DNA of 64,000 nt from Vibrio sp. 99-70-13A1 (GCF_013114625.1 NZ_VTXD01000027.1:1-64000), one strand, 5' to 3'. Counted from the first letter of the stretch, positions 16,166-25,257 are shown. The notes: generated by a model from the sequence alone, not told the origin. Program-made: numbers and translations.

Positions 16166-17071
16166 TCACCGCGAAGCGTCGCCAAGTTTAATATCAGAAC
16201 TCCAAGATTGTGCAACAAAATCAATAAACTGTCGCACTATAGGCAATTGATAACTGCGAGAAAGATAAACCGCCCATAGCACACTGCTAGGCACAACAAA
16301 TTCACTAAGGATAGGCTGCAACTTCCCGCTATTAATTAAAGGGTTTGCCAGATCACAAGGCAGGTGGACAATGCCTTTCCCGTGTTGTGCAGCACGGGCT
16401 AATACACCAATATCATTGGCGATTATCGTTCCTTTTACCTCAACAGCTTTATGCTGATTATCTTTGACAAACGTCCAAGAGGAAGCACCTAAGTGTCTAA
16501 AGCAGTTATGATCTTTCAGATCGTCAATATGCTGAGGTTCACCATACTTAGACAAATACTTAGCAGAAGCACACACTACGGAATCAATAACCATCAACTT
16601 GCGAGCGATCAAACTGTCGTCAGGTTGATCTGTATAGCGAAGAGCGATATCTATCCTTTCATCGACCAACTGCGCAAAATGATCCGATGCAAACAGTTCA
16701 ACCGTGATATTGGGATGCAATTCAGTGAACTGCTCCACGACGTCGAGTAAGATATTTTGAGTTAACCCTATCGGCGCGGCAACACGAATTGTGCCCGATA
16801 ACTGATCATTTCGATTCAAGGCGGTCAGTTCTAATTCGGTGGTTTCATACAGTATTTTTTCACAACGATTTAATGCCTCCTCTCCAGCAGTTGTGAGGCT
16901 CACCTTTCGTGTTGTACGATGCAGCAATCGTTGTTTCAACCAGGCTTCAATCTCTTGAACATGGCGTGATACCTGTAAGCGGCTTAATCCTAAATGCTCA
17001 GCGGCTTGGGTAAAGCTGGCACAATTTGCCACCTCTACAAAGCTGCGCATTGCCGTTAATTTATCCATCAC
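16166..17071 (-). CDS. LysR-family regulator (divergent from NAD(P)-binding protein)
   Basis: Regulator of 301 residues. The N-terminal winged helix (about residues 4-62) has recognition segment FTQAAEHLGLSRLQVSRHVQEIE, and the effector-binding domain runs from about 90 to the end. This is the large one-component LysR type that usually controls a divergent gene. Its start faces the NAD(P)-binding protein gene at 17255 across 183 bp, which contains a T-N11-A dyad (TAGATACAATCTA, 17146-17158) expected of LysR sites. The start is ATG 17071 or 17068. Confidence 0.88.
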   Translation of the reverse strand: MMDKLTAMRSFVEVANCASFTQAAEHLGLSRLQVSRHVQEIEAWLKQRLLHRTTRKVSLTTAGEEALNRCEKILYETTELELTALNRNDQLSGTIRVAAPIGLTQNILLDVVEQFTELHPNITVELFASDHFAQLVDERIDIALRYTDQPDDSLIARKLMVIDSVVCASAKYLSKYGEPQHIDDLKDHNCFRHLGASSWTFVKDNQHKAVEVKGTIIANDIGVLARAAQHGKGIVHLPCDLANPLINSGKLQPILSEFVVPSSVLWAVYLSRSYQLPIVRQFIDFVAQSWSSDIKLGDASR

Positions 17072-17145
17072 ACACTCCCAACTTTTTCTGATTATCAGGT
17101 TTGATTCGAGCTTAGCGGCTTAACCAAGTCAATTAGATAACTATA

Positions 17146-17158
17146 TAGATACAATCTA
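17146..17158. promoter_or_regulatory. LysR-type T-N11-A dyad
   Basis: TAGAT-ACA-ATCTA is a short perfect dyad in the intergenic space between a LysR gene and its divergent neighbour, where such regulators normally bind. Confidence 0.45.
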
Positions 17159-17254
17159 CATCATTTGGCGATATTTATCGCAACCTAGTGAGCTATTAGA
17201 CTGCAATGGCTGTCGAGAAAACGACTCAATAAATTAGATGATTGGAGAAACATT

Positions 17255-17893
17255 ATGAAAATTGCAGTATTAGGCGCTTCAGGTTGGATTGGTAGTCACA
17301 TCGCTCAAGAAGCTCAATCTCGTGGGCATGAGGTGGTTGCAGTCGTTAGAGATCCTAGCCGAGTAGAATTAGACAATGTAGAAGTGCGTCAATTGGATCT
17401 ACTCAGTGATGTCACAAATCTATCCGATGTTTTGTTTGGTGTAGACGCAGTGATCGCATCAATTGGTGGGCGTGCAATGGGTAATCATGACATTGTAAAC
17501 AACACTGCTAAAAAGCTACTGGCTTCATTACCAAGCCTGAACATCCATCGCTTACTTTGGGTGGGCGGAGCAGGTTCACTTGAAGTGGCTCCTAATATCG
17601 CTCTGGTTACCGTTCCTGATTTCCCAGCTGATTACAAAAACGAAGCTCTAGCACAAGGTGAAGCTCTAGAAACCTTCAAGCAGTCTAGTAATGAACTTAA
17701 CTGGACTTTCATTAGCCCTGCGGCTGAAATATTCCCCGGAGATAAGCTCTCGACTTACCGTACTGGCGGTGATCAACTGCTTACAGACGACGCAGGCAAC
17801 AGCAGGATCTCAGTCAGCGATTACGCAATCGCAATGATTGATGAGTTAGAAGCTGGTCAGTATCCACGCCAACGTATTGGTGTCGCTTACTAG
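17255..17893 (+). CDS. NAD(P)-binding Rossmann protein (NmrA/atypical SDR type)
   Basis: Protein of 212 residues with the dinucleotide-binding start MKIAVLGASGWIGSHIAQEA (GxxGxxG) and the basic NADP-preferring end of strand two (VVRDPSRV, about residues 31-38). A central VIASIGG turn and a LLWVGGAGS strand follow. It resembles COG2910-type atypical short-chain proteins such as YwnB; a catalytic YxxxK is not evident, so it may bind nucleotide without classical dehydrogenase activity. The divergent LysR gene is the likely regulator. An 8-bp repeat GCTTACTA spans its stop codon. Confidence 0.85.
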   Translation: MKIAVLGASGWIGSHIAQEAQSRGHEVVAVVRDPSRVELDNVEVRQLDLLSDVTNLSDVLFGVDAVIASIGGRAMGNHDIVNNTAKKLLASLPSLNIHRLLWVGGAGSLEVAPNIALVTVPDFPADYKNEALAQGEALETFKQSSNELNWTFISPAAEIFPGDKLSTYRTGGDQLLTDDAGNSRISVSDYAIAMIDELEAGQYPRQRIGVAY

Positions 17894-17905
17894 CTTACTA
17901 GCTTA
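17885..17905. repeat. 8-bp tandem repeat across the stop codon
   Basis: GCTTACTA occurs at 17885-17892 and 17893-17900, followed by a partial GCTTA. The TAG stop at 17891-17893 lies across the first junction. Confidence 0.85.
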
Positions 17906-17952
17906 GTGTTCATTAGGTACGTAAAAATAATAGACGCATAGAGACAAACGTT

Positions 17953-17986
17953 AAAAAGCCGCTGACTTGAAAGAAGCGGCTTTGAC
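17953..17986. terminator. bidirectional terminator
   Basis: A 9-bp stem, AAAGCCGCT (17955-17963) with AGCGGCTTT (17975-17983), separates two convergent genes. Confidence 0.8.
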
Positions 17987-18009
17987 AATTGTGTTGGTCG
18001 AGTTAATCA

Positions 18010-18663
18010 CTATATCAATGGCAGGTGCCCAGTTTTCACCAAGATAATCGTCTCTTCTTCCACATAGGGGAAATGCTCACTCATATGAGGGCTGCGCATC
18101 CAAGTATGCTTTGGGTATTCGCCATGTTCATCTTTAAAAGTGCCAGACAACACAAAGATCTCTTCACCTCCAAAATGACGATGCGGCTGAAAACGCTCGC
18201 CGACAGGCCACTTCACTAATGCGACATGCTCATGTTCAAATTCATGCAGGGGCATCACTTGTAAACCACCAATACCCGCAAGCCATTCCGTTTCTAGAGT
18301 ATTGATACGAACTTGAGCTAAGTCCCTTGAATCAAACTGATTAAGCTTAACCAAGATCGTGCAGCCACCTTTACTCGATGGGGAATGCGCACTACCCGGC
18401 GGATTACGAAGATAAGTACCCGCTGGGAAATCTCCGGTCTCATCAGAGAAGATACCCTCTAATACGAAGATCTCTTCACCTTGCGGATGCGGGTGCTCAG
18501 AGAACGAAGATTGAGGATCGTACTTCACCACACTAGTCGTGTGACCCGATTCTTTCTCTTCTCTTTCTAGAGGCTTGCGCCATACCCCTTTGGCAGGGCT
18601 CGCGACCCAATCTAGTGGCTCGGTTTCTATAACCAATCTCTTTGAAAAGTCCATGTTGAACAT
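18010..18663 (-). CDS. bicupin protein (ChrR-like cupin)
   Basis: Protein of 217 residues with two cupin domains. The first has HPHPQGEEIFVLEG near residue 57 and a matching H in GSAHS; the second has PHRHFGGEEIFVLSG near 159 and MSEHFPY. The His-x-His-x(n)-Glu pattern in each domain binds a divalent metal. The family includes the cupin part of ChrR anti-sigma factors, but the zinc-binding N-terminal anti-sigma domain is missing, so a metal-dependent enzyme or sensor role is possible. An HxlR-type regulator gene lies upstream and divergent, with a curious 12-codon frame between them. Confidence 0.85.
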   Translation of the reverse strand: MFNMDFSKRLVIETEPLDWVASPAKGVWRKPLEREEKESGHTTSVVKYDPQSSFSEHPHPQGEEIFVLEGIFSDETGDFPAGTYLRNPPGSAHSPSSKGGCTILVKLNQFDSRDLAQVRINTLETEWLAGIGGLQVMPLHEFEHEHVALVKWPVGERFQPHRHFGGEEIFVLSGTFKDEHGEYPKHTWMRSPHMSEHFPYVEEETIILVKTGHLPLI

Positions 18664-18783
18664 AATGGCGACCTTACTCTTGTTATCGTTTTAATTATTC
18701 TTTTTATCTTTCTAGCATTTATTCTACGCGAATACTGAAGCAAATAGCGATGAACAGCTGCAGGTGAAAAGTTCCGCGTTTTA

Positions 18784-18822
18784 TTAGTTACGATCTGCAA
18801 TACCCTTTTTAGTGAAGTTCAT
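18784..18822 (-). pseudogene. 12-codon open frame with a strong ribosome binding site
   Basis: On the minus strand, TAGGAGATAACAAA precedes an ATG at 18822 that encodes MNFTKKGIADRN and then stops (TAATAA). The Shine-Dalgarno match is the strongest in this neighbourhood. It lies in the divergent position where an HxlR regulator's target gene is expected. It may be the surviving first codons of a deleted gene or a leader peptide upstream of the cupin gene. I cannot tell which. Confidence 0.35.
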
Positions 18823-18885
18823 TTTGTTATCTCCTAAGTCATGTGAACGTGGTAATCTTAGGCTCTGAACTAACACTATGAATAG

Positions 18886-18914
18886 TAAGTACAAATCGGT
18901 TAGGTAGGTACTTA
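18886..18914. promoter_or_regulatory. inverted repeat TAAGTAC-N15-GTACTTA next to the HxlR gene
   Basis: Two perfect 7-bp arms (18886-18892 and 18908-18914) end 13 bp before the HxlR-type start, with an extra GGTACAT at 18917-18923. HxlR/YodB regulators bind inverted repeats containing a GTAC-like core, so this is a plausible autoregulatory operator. Confidence 0.5.
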
Positions 18915-18927
18915 TTGGTACATCTTT

Positions 18928-19266
18928 ATGAAAAATCAGGAAAACTTTTTTTCAAGAAAATCAGCACCAGAGCGTTCCGCTCGCATGGTAGAAACCATCT
19001 ACGGGTGTAAATGGTCGCTAACGGTTTACCAATTACTGGCGAATGGTATTAATCGCCCGGGTGAAATGGTGCGCTCGGTCGAAGGGTTATCGACCAAGGT
19101 ACTGAATGAATGTTTGAAGCGAAATGTTGAGTTCGGGATTTTAGATAAACAAATGTTCAACGAACTCCCACCAAGAGTTGAGTATCATGTAACACCCTTT
19201 GGTGAGAAGTTTTTACTGATTCTGGATCAACTGGAAAGCCTGCAAAACGAAATCGACGAGATGTAA
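18928..19266 (+). CDS. HxlR-family winged-helix regulator
   Basis: Protein of 112 residues with the HxlR pattern: GCKWSLTVYQLLANGINRPGEM around residues 26-47, LSTKVLNECLKRNVEFGIL as recognition region and a Y-x-V-T-P-F-G-E wing around 90-97. Members sense quinones, aldehydes or other electrophiles through cysteines; here cysteines occur at about positions 27 and 62. The position differs from the early cysteine of YodB. An inverted repeat overlaps its promoter. Confidence 0.88.
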   Translation: MKNQENFFSRKSAPERSARMVETIYGCKWSLTVYQLLANGINRPGEMVRSVEGLSTKVLNECLKRNVEFGILDKQMFNELPPRVEYHVTPFGEKFLLILDQLESLQNEIDEM

Positions 19267-19308
19267 GCTAAAGCTTAAACAGCTATTAGTCGACACCAGC
19301 AAATACGC

Positions 19309-20214
19309 TTAGCTGACTGGCATTTTTTCAAAGCGACCTTTAACGAAATCAATGAAGGTTCGAATTCGACTTGGTTGATAGCGGTCTCGATGGTAGATCG
19401 CTGAAAAATCCACTTTAGGCACCACCCACTCATCAAACACTTGCACCAACTGCCCGTCATTCAGTTCTTGTAAACAATAGATGGTTGGAACACGAATAAT
19501 CCCGTTGCCCGATTTCGCGCCCTGCACCAACACTCGCCCATTTTTACATTGCAGCCTGCCCGTCACATGCACATCGACCGTTTTCTTAGTATCATCCACA
19601 GCTTGAAAGCTCCACTTGCGCACTGAGCCCGTTAAGCAGTCATGATGGATCAGATCTTTAGGATGATTAGGCTTTCCTTTACGAGCGAAATACTCAGGGC
19701 TTGCGAGTGTTCCCATCTCAATGTCCAAAAGCTTTCTTGCGATAAATCCTGCATCTTCTAAGCTCCCCATCCGAAAAGCGATATCAAACGCGTCTTCAAT
19801 AAGATCGACTCGGTTACTGCTGAAATCAAGGCTTATGCTGATGTCTGGGTAGAGCTGCATGAACTCATTGATCAGATCAGCGATGATCACCTCACCCAAA
19901 TAACCACCGACACAGTTTACTTTTATGTCACCGCGCACTTCTTCGACATCGTCCACAGCAGCAATCAGAGCTTGGTCTATATTATCTAAGGCTTGCTCGC
20001 ATCTCGCGTACAGATCTTGCCCTGCGTGAGTCAGCCTTAAGGTTCGAGTGGTGCGGATAAACAGCGTCACACCCATCTGTTTTTCTAGGCTACTCACTTG
20101 ACGTGATACGTGGGAGCGCGAGACATCAAGCTCCTCTGCCGCTTTAGTGAAGTTACCTAAGCGAGCGATAAGCACGAAAGAACGAATATCAGATAGGTTA
20201 ATTTGATTGAGCAT
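19309..20214 (-). CDS. LysR-family regulator divergent from an SDR gene
   Basis: Protein of 301 residues with an N-terminal LysR winged helix (about 6-65, recognition segment FTKAAEELDVSRSHVSRQVSSLE) and a substrate-binding-like domain from about 93. It is convergent with the HxlR gene and divergent from the SDR gene at 20465, across 250 bp. By the usual LysR arrangement it probably regulates that SDR gene. Confidence 0.88.
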   Translation of the reverse strand: MLNQINLSDIRSFVLIARLGNFTKAAEELDVSRSHVSRQVSSLEKQMGVTLFIRTTRTLRLTHAGQDLYARCEQALDNIDQALIAAVDDVEEVRGDIKVNCVGGYLGEVIIADLINEFMQLYPDISISLDFSSNRVDLIEDAFDIAFRMGSLEDAGFIARKLLDIEMGTLASPEYFARKGKPNHPKDLIHHDCLTGSVRKWSFQAVDDTKKTVDVHVTGRLQCKNGRVLVQGAKSGNGIIRVPTIYCLQELNDGQLVQVFDEWVVPKVDFSAIYHRDRYQPSRIRTFIDFVKGRFEKMPVS

Positions 20215-20464
20215 AGTCGCCAGCTTACTTGTGAAATTTAAAGATGATGAAGCTCTAGAGTTATGACGCTATAAAGCTATAAAGTGAACGCACTTATTGT
20301 TGCACCACGGCAACAGTGTTTCAAGTAAAGCGCTATATATCAACAATGCTATTTTCCTTAATATACCTCCATCGCAACGAAGCAAGGCAACAAGCACTTG
20401 ATTCGAATGCACTTAAACAATACGTCGTAGCCAACCGACGCAATAAAAGTACAGAGGAAATAAA

Positions 20465-21184
20465 ATGAAAAAACTAATCGTAATTACAGGTGCAAGCTCT
20501 GGTATTGGTGAAGCAATCGCTCGTCGTCTAAGCGATGAAGGTCACCCTCTGCTACTTTTAGCTCGTCGTGTTGACCGCCTTGAAGCGCTTAACCTACCAA
20601 ACTCTCTATCAGTAAAAGTAGACGTAACAGACAAAGCGTCTTTTGATGCGGCAATCGCACAAGGTGAAGAGAAATTTGGTCCTGTAGACGCACTTATCAA
20701 CAACGCTGGTGCAATGCTTCTTGGTCAAATCGATACGCAAGACGCGCAAGAGTGGAAGACAATGTTCGAAGTGAACGTAATTGGTCTTCTAAACGGCATG
20801 CAATCTGTACTTGCTCCAATGATGGAACGCAACACAGGTACTATCATCAACATCAGCTCTATCGCGGGTAAGAAAACTTTCCCAAGCCACGCTGCTTACT
20901 GTGGTACTAAGTTCGCGGTACACGCTATCTCTGAGAACGTTCGTGAAGAAGTTGCTGCTTCAAATGTTCGTGTTACGACTATCGCACCGGGTGCTGTAGA
21001 AACTGAGCTTCTGTCTCACACTACATCTCAAGAGATCAAAGATGGTTACGATTCTTGGAAAGAAGATATGGGCGGCGTATTGGCAGCTGACGATATTGCT
21101 CGCGCGGTATCTTTCGCTTACCAACAACCACAGAACGTATGTATCCGTGAAATTGCTCTAGCGCCAACTAAGCAACAGCCATAG
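20465..21184 (+). CDS. short-chain dehydrogenase/reductase
   Basis: Classical SDR of 239 residues: cofactor motif TGASSGIGEAIAR (about 7-19), NNAGA near 78, catalytic serine in NISSIAG near 130, and the YCGTK (Tyr-x3-Lys) pair near 145-149. The IAPGAVETEL motif follows. The arginines after strand two (ARRVDRLEAL) favour NADP. Similar proteins include YdfG-type serine/3-hydroxy acid dehydrogenases; the substrate is not assigned. Codons are strikingly uniform (CGT, GGT, AAC, CTT/CTA rich), suggesting high expression. Confidence 0.92.
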   Translation: MKKLIVITGASSGIGEAIARRLSDEGHPLLLLARRVDRLEALNLPNSLSVKVDVTDKASFDAAIAQGEEKFGPVDALINNAGAMLLGQIDTQDAQEWKTMFEVNVIGLLNGMQSVLAPMMERNTGTIINISSIAGKKTFPSHAAYCGTKFAVHAISENVREEVAASNVRVTTIAPGAVETELLSHTTSQEIKDGYDSWKEDMGGVLAADDIARAVSFAYQQPQNVCIREIALAPTKQQP

Positions 21185-21238
21185 TCTGCTAACTCAATTC
21201 AGTGAGTTAATGGGTATATTCTATTGAGCGGGTTACTT

Positions 21239-21262
21239 GGTTAATCGGTTAATCGGTTAATC
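21239..21262. repeat. three tandem copies of GGTTAATC
   Basis: An 8-bp unit is repeated three times, 55 bp after the SDR stop codon and just before its terminator. Confidence 0.9.
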
Positions 21263-21291
21263 AAGTAATGCGCTAAATAGAGACCTAAATC

Positions 21292-21342
21292 AAAAGCCGC
21301 CACCGTTCAAACTAGAACTATTTGAACGGTGGCGGCTTTTTT
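21292..21342. terminator. strong bidirectional terminator
   Basis: A perfect 20-bp stem (21292-21311 with 21321-21340) with a 9-nt loop and flanking A and T runs serves the SDR gene and the convergent DUF2860 gene. Confidence 0.93.
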
Positions 21343-21399
21343 GTATCTCTAATCGATACATTGAAATGGTATTCAGACCTATCGATTTAATAGGATGAA

Positions 21400-22350
21400 T
21401 TAGAAGTCGTAAGTTAAGCCAACCATAACTTGGTATTCACTGTTGTCGTAAAAATCGATATTTGATGAAATCGATTCATAGCTGACAAGACCGAGGAAAG
21501 TGACATCTTCCCAATCCATAAATTCTTCATATTGGTACATTGCTGTCACGCCGTAGCCAGTATCATCTTGAGTTTTACCAAATTCAGTATTACGACCGTC
21601 GTAAGCCGTATTGCTGTATTCACCACCTAAGGAAATCGCGTGTTGACCCATTTGCTTCATATATTCTAAGCCCAAGCCGTATGATGAATATGACATTGCA
21701 TCACCATCAGCAGAGAAAGAAGCGTAAGTAACAGAAGGCGTTAAAGCTGAAGTTTCATTTAAAAAGTGAGTGTAAAACAGTGTGCCAGAGAAACCAGAAC
21801 CACTACGTTCTAAAGCTTTATCACTTAGTTCTTGATCAATATCTTTTGTGAAGTACAAACCATCAAAAGCAAAGTTCGAACCTAAGATGTCTTCTGCTTG
21901 TAAACGAAAAGCAGATTCAGATGAGTCTGTCACTTCACGTTTTGTGTTCCATGCATATGGGTTAGACCATACTTCTTCATTCATTAACCCAAGAATGTAA
22001 GAAACATCAACAACAGTCCCACCACGTAACTCATACGCGTAACCTAACTCCATCGCTAAATCACTATTAATCAGCTCTTCATTATGAGTGCCCGCATAAG
22101 CTTTTTGGTGCGAATCTTGTCCGAAAACATATTCCAATTTTACAATCGGCTCAATACTGATTTCACTTTCAGAAGAAGCAGATACCGTGCTTGGAACGAT
22201 TTCATTACCATCAGTGCTTAAGTTATTACTTTCAGAAAAAATACCTGTACCTAGACCAACACTCCCAGAAAAACCAGGTTCTCCTAGCTCTGCATAAGAT
22301 GTGTGAGATAAAAGAAGAGTAGCCGTAATAACCGACAATTTGGTTTTCAT
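21400..22350 (-). CDS. DUF2860-family outer membrane protein
   Basis: Protein of 316 residues with a cleavable signal peptide (about residues 1-20, ending TSYA) and repeated amphipathic beta strands with alternating aromatic residues. It ends in phenylalanine (VGLTYDF), the signature needed for outer-membrane barrel assembly. It matches my recollection of the vibrio DUF2860 family, of unknown function. The gene is monocistronic; the upstream unit ends at a terminator at 22445-22479. Confidence 0.82.
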   Translation of the reverse strand: MKTKLSVITATLLLSHTSYAELGEPGFSGSVGLGTGIFSESNNLSTDGNEIVPSTVSASSESEISIEPIVKLEYVFGQDSHQKAYAGTHNEELINSDLAMELGYAYELRGGTVVDVSYILGLMNEEVWSNPYAWNTKREVTDSSESAFRLQAEDILGSNFAFDGLYFTKDIDQELSDKALERSGSGFSGTLFYTHFLNETSALTPSVTYASFSADGDAMSYSSYGLGLEYMKQMGQHAISLGGEYSNTAYDGRNTEFGKTQDDTGYGVTAMYQYEEFMDWEDVTFLGLVSYESISSNIDFYDNSEYQVMVGLTYDF

Positions 22351-22444
22351 ACATATTCCTAATGGTTAATTTATGGAATATCATACCCATAATATGTGGA
22401 AAAAATGTAGAGTGATAATTTCTTATTCGCATGTAAGTGAAACT

Positions 22445-22479
22445 AAAAAAGGCAACTCATAAAAATGAATTGCCTTTTC
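22445..22479 (-). terminator. terminator of the choice-of-anchor I gene
   Basis: Read leftward, a stem of about 11 bp with one internal mismatch (AAGGCAA-TCAT against ATGA-TTGCCTT) is followed by a run of T. Confidence 0.75.
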
Positions 22480-22538
22480 GTGGTGGTGACATTTCTTTGA
22501 TGTTTAAGTCACTATTCGCTCCAACTGAAAACTTTCAA

Positions 22539-24398
22539 TCAAAAATCAATTCGGAAGATCGAGGTCGTTCCGCTCACTTCGTTACCAGCAGCGATAAAAT
22601 GTTCGCCAGATCGTGAAAAGTATTTAATCGATTCAGGTCCTAAGTCACCCGCTTGAGGGTTATAGATACCATTACTGCATTCCCCTTCTTCGTCGACCTG
22701 GGTACAAACGGGTTCATCAAAGTTTCGATTATTCACATAAGTAATAAAACGAGATTCAGCTGGTTCTGTCACATCATAAACCATGATGCCACCTTGGCGT
22801 TCTAACCCAATGAATGCGTACTGTCGACCATTAATGTTTGCAACTTCAATCGCTTCAGGTTCAGCGCCTTTATCATCACTTCGATCATCGGCGCTGGTAT
22901 TATTATCATTCGTGCTATTGAAATTATCGGGATGACTGTTAAGTGTTATACGAGCAAAGTCATCACCGCTATCAAAAATTCGTTGTCCAGATTCATCCCA
23001 AATTGAAAAAGATCGGCTGCCAAACGCTTGAACTTTTTCATTCGCACCGAGTGTGCCTTGCGGCTTGATGACTTTTAATCGAGCCAGTTGTGTTTTATCT
23101 TGCAGTGCTTCCGCTAAAGGATGGTTTGCATCTACTTTGAGCTTTTTACCTCGGACTTCATCAACATAAGCGATACAGAAGTCCTCTATTGTTGTGTACT
23201 CAAACATGCCTTGGTTGTCGTCGCCATCCCATTTATAGCCTTTTTCTTCACACTGCTTTTGCGTGGTTTCAATACCATATTCACGACCATCACCTTCATT
23301 CGCAGTCATGATATATGTGTCACCATTCACGCTGTAGCTAGTGATGCTATCTGGCATATAAAGCCCTTCTAGCATTGAGTAGCCTTGAAAATTGCCAAGC
23401 TTTTCATCTTTATTAGAGGCGTCTAATTTCGAATCTTCCCAAGACTTACCACCAAGGCCGAAAATATTATCGATACTGGCTGGCGCGACATCAATAGCAG
23501 CAAGGGCATTGTTTTCTTGCAATGCAACATACAGCTTCCCGTTGTCACCAAACGTGAGATATTCCGGTTCTAAGTCTTGAGCAACTGTGGCAGTTGGCGC
23601 TGATACTCTAACCTTGTTGGTTAACTCTGAATGACGAGATTCACCAGAATTAAAGGCTTTAAAATCAATTTGAGACACTTTTGCATCTAAAGGGCTATTT
23701 GCGCTCAAAGGACCATTCGCTATATCCACTAAAGTGATGCTGCCTTCAGGATCAATGGCATAGTCTGCGCTTGGCTCCCCTTCATTTGCAGCCGCAATAT
23801 AGCGCCCGTCTTTTGAAAAACTCACCATATCTGGCAGTGCGCCAGCAGCGTAAGTGGTGATTAGCTCTAGGGTGTCGGAACGATAAAGCGCAATGATGCC
23901 GTTTTGTTGCTTTTTCAAATTTTCGATGGCTACCGCTACCAGTCCGTTGTTAGCAGAAACACTGTTTGCTGCACCAATCTCAATACCTGAATGTCGCGCT
24001 GCTGACTGCAGATCTATTTGCCCTGAAGAAGTTGGTTTAGTCGAGGAATCTAGCTCAAGAACATCAATAATCTTAGCTTGAGCATTTACAACATAAAGTT
24101 TGTCGGTACAAGAATCATAACTAACAATTTCGGCGGCTGAAGTCGCAAAAGGTGCTTGAGCGATAGCACGCCCAACAAGAGTGATGCCCGTTAATTCCGC
24201 GTTACTAACGGTTGGCAGCTGCTTTTCTACACATTGAATACCAAAAGAATCACTAGCAGAAAAAGAGCTGACCGTTTGGCTAATATCTGACGTGCTATTT
24301 TGACTACAACCAAATAATACCGACGTCGCCATTGCTGGGGCCAACAAAGCAAACTTGTTTAACTTATTATTTCTCAGCTTAAAAGCGTTACGATTCAT
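22539..24398 (-). CDS. choice-of-anchor I lipoprotein (beta-propeller/alkaline phosphatase-like)
   Basis: Protein of 619 residues with a lipoprotein signal ending LFGC (cysteine near residue 32). A long beta-propeller-like domain of the choice-of-anchor I family follows: repeated strands such as VAVAIEN, YIAAANEGEPSADYA, LYVALQENNALAAIDV and EPEAIEVANINGRQYAFIGLERQGGIMVYDV. Homologs are surface or periplasmic proteins sometimes annotated as alkaline phosphatase-like; no catalytic role is proven. ATG 24398 follows GGAGG; a longer frame starting at 24509 overlaps an upstream terminator and is rejected as start. Confidence 0.85.
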   Translation of the reverse strand: MNRNAFKLRNNKLNKFALLAPAMATSVLFGCSQNSTSDISQTVSSFSASDSFGIQCVEKQLPTVSNAELTGITLVGRAIAQAPFATSAAEIVSYDSCTDKLYVVNAQAKIIDVLELDSSTKPTSSGQIDLQSAARHSGIEIGAANSVSANNGLVAVAIENLKKQQNGIIALYRSDTLELITTYAAGALPDMVSFSKDGRYIAAANEGEPSADYAIDPEGSITLVDIANGPLSANSPLDAKVSQIDFKAFNSGESRHSELTNKVRVSAPTATVAQDLEPEYLTFGDNGKLYVALQENNALAAIDVAPASIDNIFGLGGKSWEDSKLDASNKDEKLGNFQGYSMLEGLYMPDSITSYSVNGDTYIMTANEGDGREYGIETTQKQCEEKGYKWDGDDNQGMFEYTTIEDFCIAYVDEVRGKKLKVDANHPLAEALQDKTQLARLKVIKPQGTLGANEKVQAFGSRSFSIWDESGQRIFDSGDDFARITLNSHPDNFNSTNDNNTSADDRSDDKGAEPEAIEVANINGRQYAFIGLERQGGIMVYDVTEPAESRFITYVNNRNFDEPVCTQVDEEGECSNGIYNPQAGDLGPESIKYFSRSGEHFIAAGNEVSGTTSIFRIDF

Positions 24399-24504
24399 AA
24401 ATCCTCCATAATTTGAGGGAGGGATACTAAAGGCGAGATATGACAGTAATACTTCTATTATATTAACAAAGCATGACCAATCTGGATCTCGTATGGTTTC
24501 CAGA

Positions 24505-24540
24505 CACAAAAAAGCCTGAGCACGAAAGCGAACTCAGGCT
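24505..24540 (-). terminator. terminator of ompW
   Basis: An 8-bp stem, AGCCTGAG (24513-24520) with CTCAGGCT (24533-24540), is followed, read leftward, by a run of six T. Confidence 0.85.
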
Positions 24541-24609
24541 ATTATTTTATTCGTTAGAATACTCAAACATTCATGAGTACAAACTAGCTAGCGAATGGAA
24601 TCATCTCGC

Positions 24610-25257
24610 TTAGAATTGATAACCACCACCAATCATAAACACCCATGGGTCGATAGTGACATCTGTTGAGTAAGTGGTTGGTCCAGCTTTGTACGTCGCC
24701 GTTGTATCTATATCTGCATACCAAACCGATGCGTTAAGAAACCAATCATCATTCAACATGTAGTCAGCACCAATGTTCGCAGCCAAGCCCCAAGAATCAT
24801 CCAAAGAAAGGTCACTCAACCCTGCATTCTTACCAGTGCTGTTTAGCTCTTCATCAAAAAATACTGTGTAGTTAATACCTGCACCAACATAAGGGCGGAA
24901 ATCGCTGTCTGCATCACCAAAATAGTACTGAAGCATGAATGTTGGCGGTAAGTGTTTAGTATCTGCAATATCACCTAAACCACCATGGTTTGTTGAAATT
25001 GTATGCGAGAAAGGTGTGGCAGCTAGCACTTCAAAGCTGATGTTATCAGTGATCATATAACCGATAGTTAAACCAAGCTGAGTATCAGAATCTACGCCAA
25101 ATTTTGAGCCCGATGTATTAAGCACATCACCACTGCTGTCGTTAGGAGAAACCATTGCCGCACCTGCGCGAATAATGATGTCACCTTCTTTATGAGCAAG
25201 TACATTGGTTGACATTAGGGCTGTTAAAATAGCTAAACCACATACTGTTTTTTTCAT
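24610..25257 (-). CDS. ompW: OmpW-family outer membrane protein
   Basis: Eight-stranded barrel protein of about 215 residues with a signal peptide (MKKTVCGLAILTALMSTNVLA). OmpW hallmarks follow: GDIIIRAGAAMVSPNDSS at the mature N-terminus, LGLTIGYMITDNISFEVLAATPFSH, LPPTFMLQYYFGD, RPYVGAGINYT and a terminal GGGYQF. OmpW forms a narrow hydrophobic channel in the outer membrane. ATG 25257 follows AAGGAAA and begins the signal peptide; an in-frame ATG 129 bp upstream would add a non-signal extension and is not accepted. Confidence 0.93.
   Translation of the reverse strand: MKKTVCGLAILTALMSTNVLAHKEGDIIIRAGAAMVSPNDSSGDVLNTSGSKFGVDSDTQLGLTIGYMITDNISFEVLAATPFSHTISTNHGGLGDIADTKHLPPTFMLQYYFGDADSDFRPYVGAGINYTVFFDEELNSTGKNAGLSDLSLDDSWGLAANIGADYMLNDDWFLNASVWYADIDTTATYKAGPTTYSTDVTIDPWVFMIGGGYQF

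Noticed and set aside
24399..24509. 37-residue N-terminal extension of the choice-of-anchor I protein
   Set aside because: It crosses the promoter side of a strong terminator and lies before a better ribosome binding site and lipoprotein signal at 24398.
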